Assembly: GCA_037074615.1 (NCBI GenBank)
Contig: CM073545.1
Location: 19,858,001-19,922,000, forward strand
DNA: 64,000 nucleotides
Source of the DNA: Leucaena leucocephala
Lineage: Eukaryota; Streptophyta; Magnoliopsida; Fabales; Fabaceae
Reading direction: 5' to 3'
Of this stretch, positions 60,833 to 64,000 are shown one piece after another (the first letter of the stretch is position 1; every line of letters starts with the position of its first letter). A model generated the notes under the pieces. It was not told the origin of the DNA. It did not search any database and worked only from the letters and a program-made list of their open reading frames with translations. A program made the translations under genes and the position numbers.

Positions 60833-62162
60833 AGCTGGGGAGTGTCTCGGCCACAGAGCAATTTGAGAGAATGAGATATGTGAACGTGAGACGACAAGGA
60901 GAGAGCAAAGCGTTGCGTAGGGAGAAAAAGCCAAGGCAAGGGCCAACCCCGAGCTACCATCACCAGATACAGACTGTAACGAGGGGAATCCAGGCTCTTC
61001 TTGGGCCTCCCCGCCCTTTCTATTCTCGGTGAAAAGAAACTATTCGGCCTGCACAGTTATTGAGTTGCGTAAATATCTAGAGATTTGATTCGATGAATAG
61101 AGAGAGTCTTATAATTAGTATTAAAAAAATTTTAAGAAAATATATAGTATAAGAGAATTAATTATTATTTTTGACAATAGATACCTAAGCTTATCTTAAA
61201 AAAAAAAGAATACGGTGAAAAGAAGGTATTGCTCTTTATTCTTGGTTAATTCCTTTTAAAATTTTAAAGTGGACTCAAATTTTTCAAATTTACTTTTTTA
61301 TCAAAACAAATGTATTTTCCTGCGCGTAAAATGTAAGGAATGAATGGTACAGTTTATTTTTAAAATAATAAATTAAAGCAATATTTAGATAAATTAATTT
61401 AGGAAGCACTAGCAAAATATATATATGTATATTATAAGGATATAGATAGAATAAAATATGTAGTAAAAAAGAGGGGTGAGAATAATTTCCCTGGTGGTTG
61501 AATGAGGAAGGTGGGATTCCAAATTTGAATCCGGGGGCGAGGGGGAGGGAAGTTGAGTGGGTTGGCTTATTTGCGGGAACGAACAGGCCATTGTAGAAAT
61601 AGGAGCACGTATCTCAGCACTTGTCGCTTTGCATCGTGATGAGCTTGCATGCATCGCCCCAATGAGTTTTTTTATTAGTCGATGAATGTCACCACCTCAT
61701 TCACTATGTATGCTACATTGCTAGGAGCTGCCCATTTCGATTCTTTTTGGAGTTTTATCTGACTATACTTGTTTTTTCATCCACACCAGGTCCTTCTCAT
61801 TTCATTTAAATTCCCACTAAACTCCAAACCATTCATTCTATTAAATGTACTATTCATGAATTCTGATATTCTTTAGTATTCCTCCATTCATGTCTAATTA
61901 TCTATTGGATCTAGATTATTTATATGAAAATTTGTTTGCAACGCCCATAGTTTTGTGTGAATTGTATTTGAAATAGATCTATAGTTTTTTTAAACATGAT
62001 AGATGATCAATTATTAGATTAAGCTGAATATAATTAATTTTGATATTATACAAGTTATAGATATATGAAGCGAGTTCCAAAAAGTAAGACGGCAGAGATA
62101 ACATATCTCATTATCTATAAGTTGAATAGAACTAATAGACCCTCTTATTTTGAAAATTATGA
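60833..62162. other. SMO2 promoter and intergenic
   Basis: The first 120 bp upstream of SMO2 is an open in-frame leader. Beyond it lies AT-rich DNA without a recognisable gene. Confidence 0.4.
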
Positions 62163-62179
62163 TGAAACAAGGCACTCTT

Positions 62180-62364
62180 TTTTCTTTTTGTCTATCCAGT
62201 TCATCGGAGCTCTGCTCCGATTACATTTGAATCCGATCCGCGTCGCACATCTGGTTATGGTGGGTGAGTCTCCCAACGAAAATTTTCTGCATACGTCAAG
62301 GCTCAAATTTAAGACATCGCTTAAACAATATTGATCCACTTACTATTCGGATCAATTCTATCTG
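62180..62364 (-). mobile_element. Diverged tRNA-derived SINE, same family as the 21.5 kb array
   Basis: This older, more mutated minus-strand copy still shows the conserved CCGATCCGCGTCGCACATCTGG region and box-B remnant. It is flanked by exact 17-bp duplications TGAAACAAGGCACTCTT at 62163-62179 and 62365-62381. Confidence 0.87.
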
Positions 62365-62394
62365 TGAAACAAGGCACTCTTATTTCCACAAAAA

Positions 62395-62486
62395 GGCATT
62401 CATGATTTTGCTATGATATATCTCCACAAAAAATGTATGTGGCATTCATGATTTTGCTATGATATATCTCCACAAAAAATGTATGT
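62395..62486. repeat. Perfect 46-bp tandem duplication
   Basis: Two identical 46-bp units (62395-62440 and 62441-62486) lie 14 bp beyond the SINE target-site duplication. The lack of any mismatch implies a recent event. Confidence 0.95.
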
Positions 62487-63706
62487 GCGATATTTTGCAT
62501 GTAAATATCGTGTATGCAAATCTGTAAAAACTCTCATAATATTTTCGAACATGAATCCTCTCCATAAACTTTTCCCTTAACTTTCACTTCATTTATCATT
62601 AGGTAAAATTTATATGTTCTAAATTTAATGTTTAATAAAATTCTTATTAAAATATTAAATTATAATAAATAATATAAAATGTTAAAATTTTATTGAATAG
62701 TCAGAACTATGCCAAAGAAAAAGATAAAAAAAAAATCATTTTATAAACTATTAAACCTAAATTATCCAAATCTTATCTTACTAGAAAAGATGGGTGGAGA
62801 AGTGGAGAAAATTAGGGGAAAAGAGTGCACTTTTTTTCTACTACTCCGATGTGTTGAAATTTGAAAATATTTCATTTGATTAGTTAATTAGTTATGCATT
62901 TAGTTAGTGATAGCTGGTTATTAGTTGCAAAGTTGTGCAGCTGTACAGATTATTACCCAATGTATACAATACCGAAAACCTCCTCTTTAATGGTCAAAAA
63001 CAAAAGAAAAAGAAAGCCTCCTCGTAAATGAACTAACTCATTTTCCCCATCTCTTCGTTTGTGCCATTTACTTTCGTTTTATGGTATCATCTCGAAGAAC
63101 ATGCACAAACATTTGAAAGCTTTCCATCACAACTTCTCGGTCACAAAGGATAAAAATAAGCTAGATGACCTATCAGAAACATGCAGCCTAACTTGCATTT
63201 AACCTCACTGTTCTGTTTAAAAAAATACACAAACTCAAAATCTATAAATCAGACCATTGAACTAACACATCTTATTATTAATTTTATTCTTACGTTATAA
63301 ATTTAAATTCACTTATTTAAAATTAAAAAAAAATCAAGTTTTATTAACAGACTTCATGCCAAACTAAGCATTTGAACAAACTAGGTTTAAGCTAAAAAAA
63401 TTGCCTATAACATATTATAAATCTGGTTCAGACTCAAACCAGATTGTCACTTAACTGACCTAACCTAGCCTATTTCTATACCTGCCCGTGACCCTGAACC
63501 GTAGCAACAATGGCCCAAATAGTACTTCTGAAGTACTAAATCAACAAACATACTATTAATTAATCACGCAAATCTAGTAACGTTTCTTTAAAATAAACAA
63601 TTATAAAATCTCAAAAATTGCAGAAAATACAATGCTAGTAGCAAAATTAGACAGGCCTTTCAGACTTCAAGGGTATAGTTTTGAAACAAGGGGCAGTACC
63701 ACAAAA
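62487..63706. other. Intergenic
   Basis: This is AT-rich DNA with no gene recognised. The right end is the 3' UTR side of the eIF3g gene. Confidence 0.4.
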
Positions 63707-64000
63707 TTAGTTCGTTCTTGGAGTGGCCCATTCAACTCTAAGGATGAGATTGTCATAACCATATCCATTCAGTTTGTTAATTGCTCTCTGGGCGTCTTCC
63801 CTGTTCACAAAGTTAACAAAGCCAAATCCTCTGCTAATGCCAGTCTTCTGATCAACAGCAACATACACTCTGCTTACAGCACCAAAAGGACGGAATAGTT
63901 CAAGCAAGTCAGGCTCTCTTGTATCCTCAGAGAGATTAGTGACCCGTACAGAATTTTCATCATTCCGTCGCCGCATATCTGATCCACCAGTTCTCTCTGC
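63707..64000 (-). CDS. Translation initiation factor eIF3 subunit G, C-terminal part (runs off the window)
   Basis: eIF3g is part of the eIF3 complex that helps recruit the 40S ribosomal subunit and supports scanning. The minus-strand frame is open from the window edge (ERTGGSDMRRRNDENSVRV) to the stop at 63707-63709. It contains a complete RNA-recognition motif with RNP2 VRVTNL and RNP1 RGFGFVNF, and ends LILRVEWATPRTN, as in plant eIF3g. The N-terminal zinc-knuckle region lies beyond the window, so the ATG near 63976 is internal and not the start. Confidence 0.93.
   Translation of the reverse strand, partial: AERTGGSDMRRRNDENSVRVTNLSEDTREPDLLELFRPFGAVSRVYVAVDQKTGISRGFGFVNFVNREDAQRAINKLNGYGYDNLILRVEWATPRTN

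Overview
This is 64 kb of nuclear DNA from a flowering plant, very probably a woody or otherwise repeat-rich eudicot. The genes have many short GT-AG introns, intergenic DNA is AT-rich, and the repeats are of plant types: an RTE-like LINE, a Copia-type LTR element, and tRNA-derived SINEs with clean target-site duplications. Exon structures below were assembled by hand from splice signals, phase and family conservation. Each intact model closes in frame from ATG to stop.

Layout. 1-3 kb: a 5'-truncated RTE-like LINE. 3.3-7.5 kb: a broken laccase gene (minus strand) split by a 2.57 kb Copia-type retrotransposon that carries fragments of two unrelated host genes. 8.2-9.6 kb: a ZIP2-type metal transporter (minus), then a SINE. 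11.2-13.6 kb: an SDIR1-like RING E3 ligase (minus). 16.9-18.0 kb: an RDUF-type RING E3 ligase (minus). 20.7-21.3 kb: an uncharacterised plastid membrane protein (minus), then a tandem array of four SINEs. 23.7-24.7 kb: the clock transcription factor LUX/PCL1 (plus). 27.4-28.8 kb: an LTI65/RD29B-like stress gene with a frameshift (plus). 29.1-32.4 kb: a chloroplast sugar transporter, D-xylose-proton symporter-like 3 type (minus). 33.0-33.4 kb: a small plant-specific ORF. 35.0-39.4 kb: the TFIIA large subunit (minus). 42.9-47.5 kb: a PWI-domain SR splicing protein (plus). 50.7-51.2 kb: a TAC1-like C2H2 zinc finger with an EAR motif (minus). 55.2-56.4 kb: a tropinone-reductase-like SDR (plus). 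57.8-60.8 kb: sterol 4-alpha-methyl oxidase SMO2 (minus). 63.7 kb to the end: the 3' part of eIF3g (minus).

These are ordinary, independently regulated plant genes rather than an operon-like system. The order ZIP2, RDUF, LUX, XYLL3-type transporter, TFIIA large subunit, PWI protein, tropinone-reductase-like, SMO2 recalls several duplicated Arabidopsis blocks, so the window looks like a conserved ancestral segment with a mobile-element-rich left edge. The most unusual object is the Copia-type element at 3830-6401. Its LTRs are nearly identical, the target-site duplication is perfect, and its interior holds a PIF/Harbinger-derived gene whose middle is replaced by the first coding part of an ALIS/CDC50 flippase-subunit gene, all antisense to the element. 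No CRISPR array, virus, rRNA gene or bona fide tRNA gene was seen.
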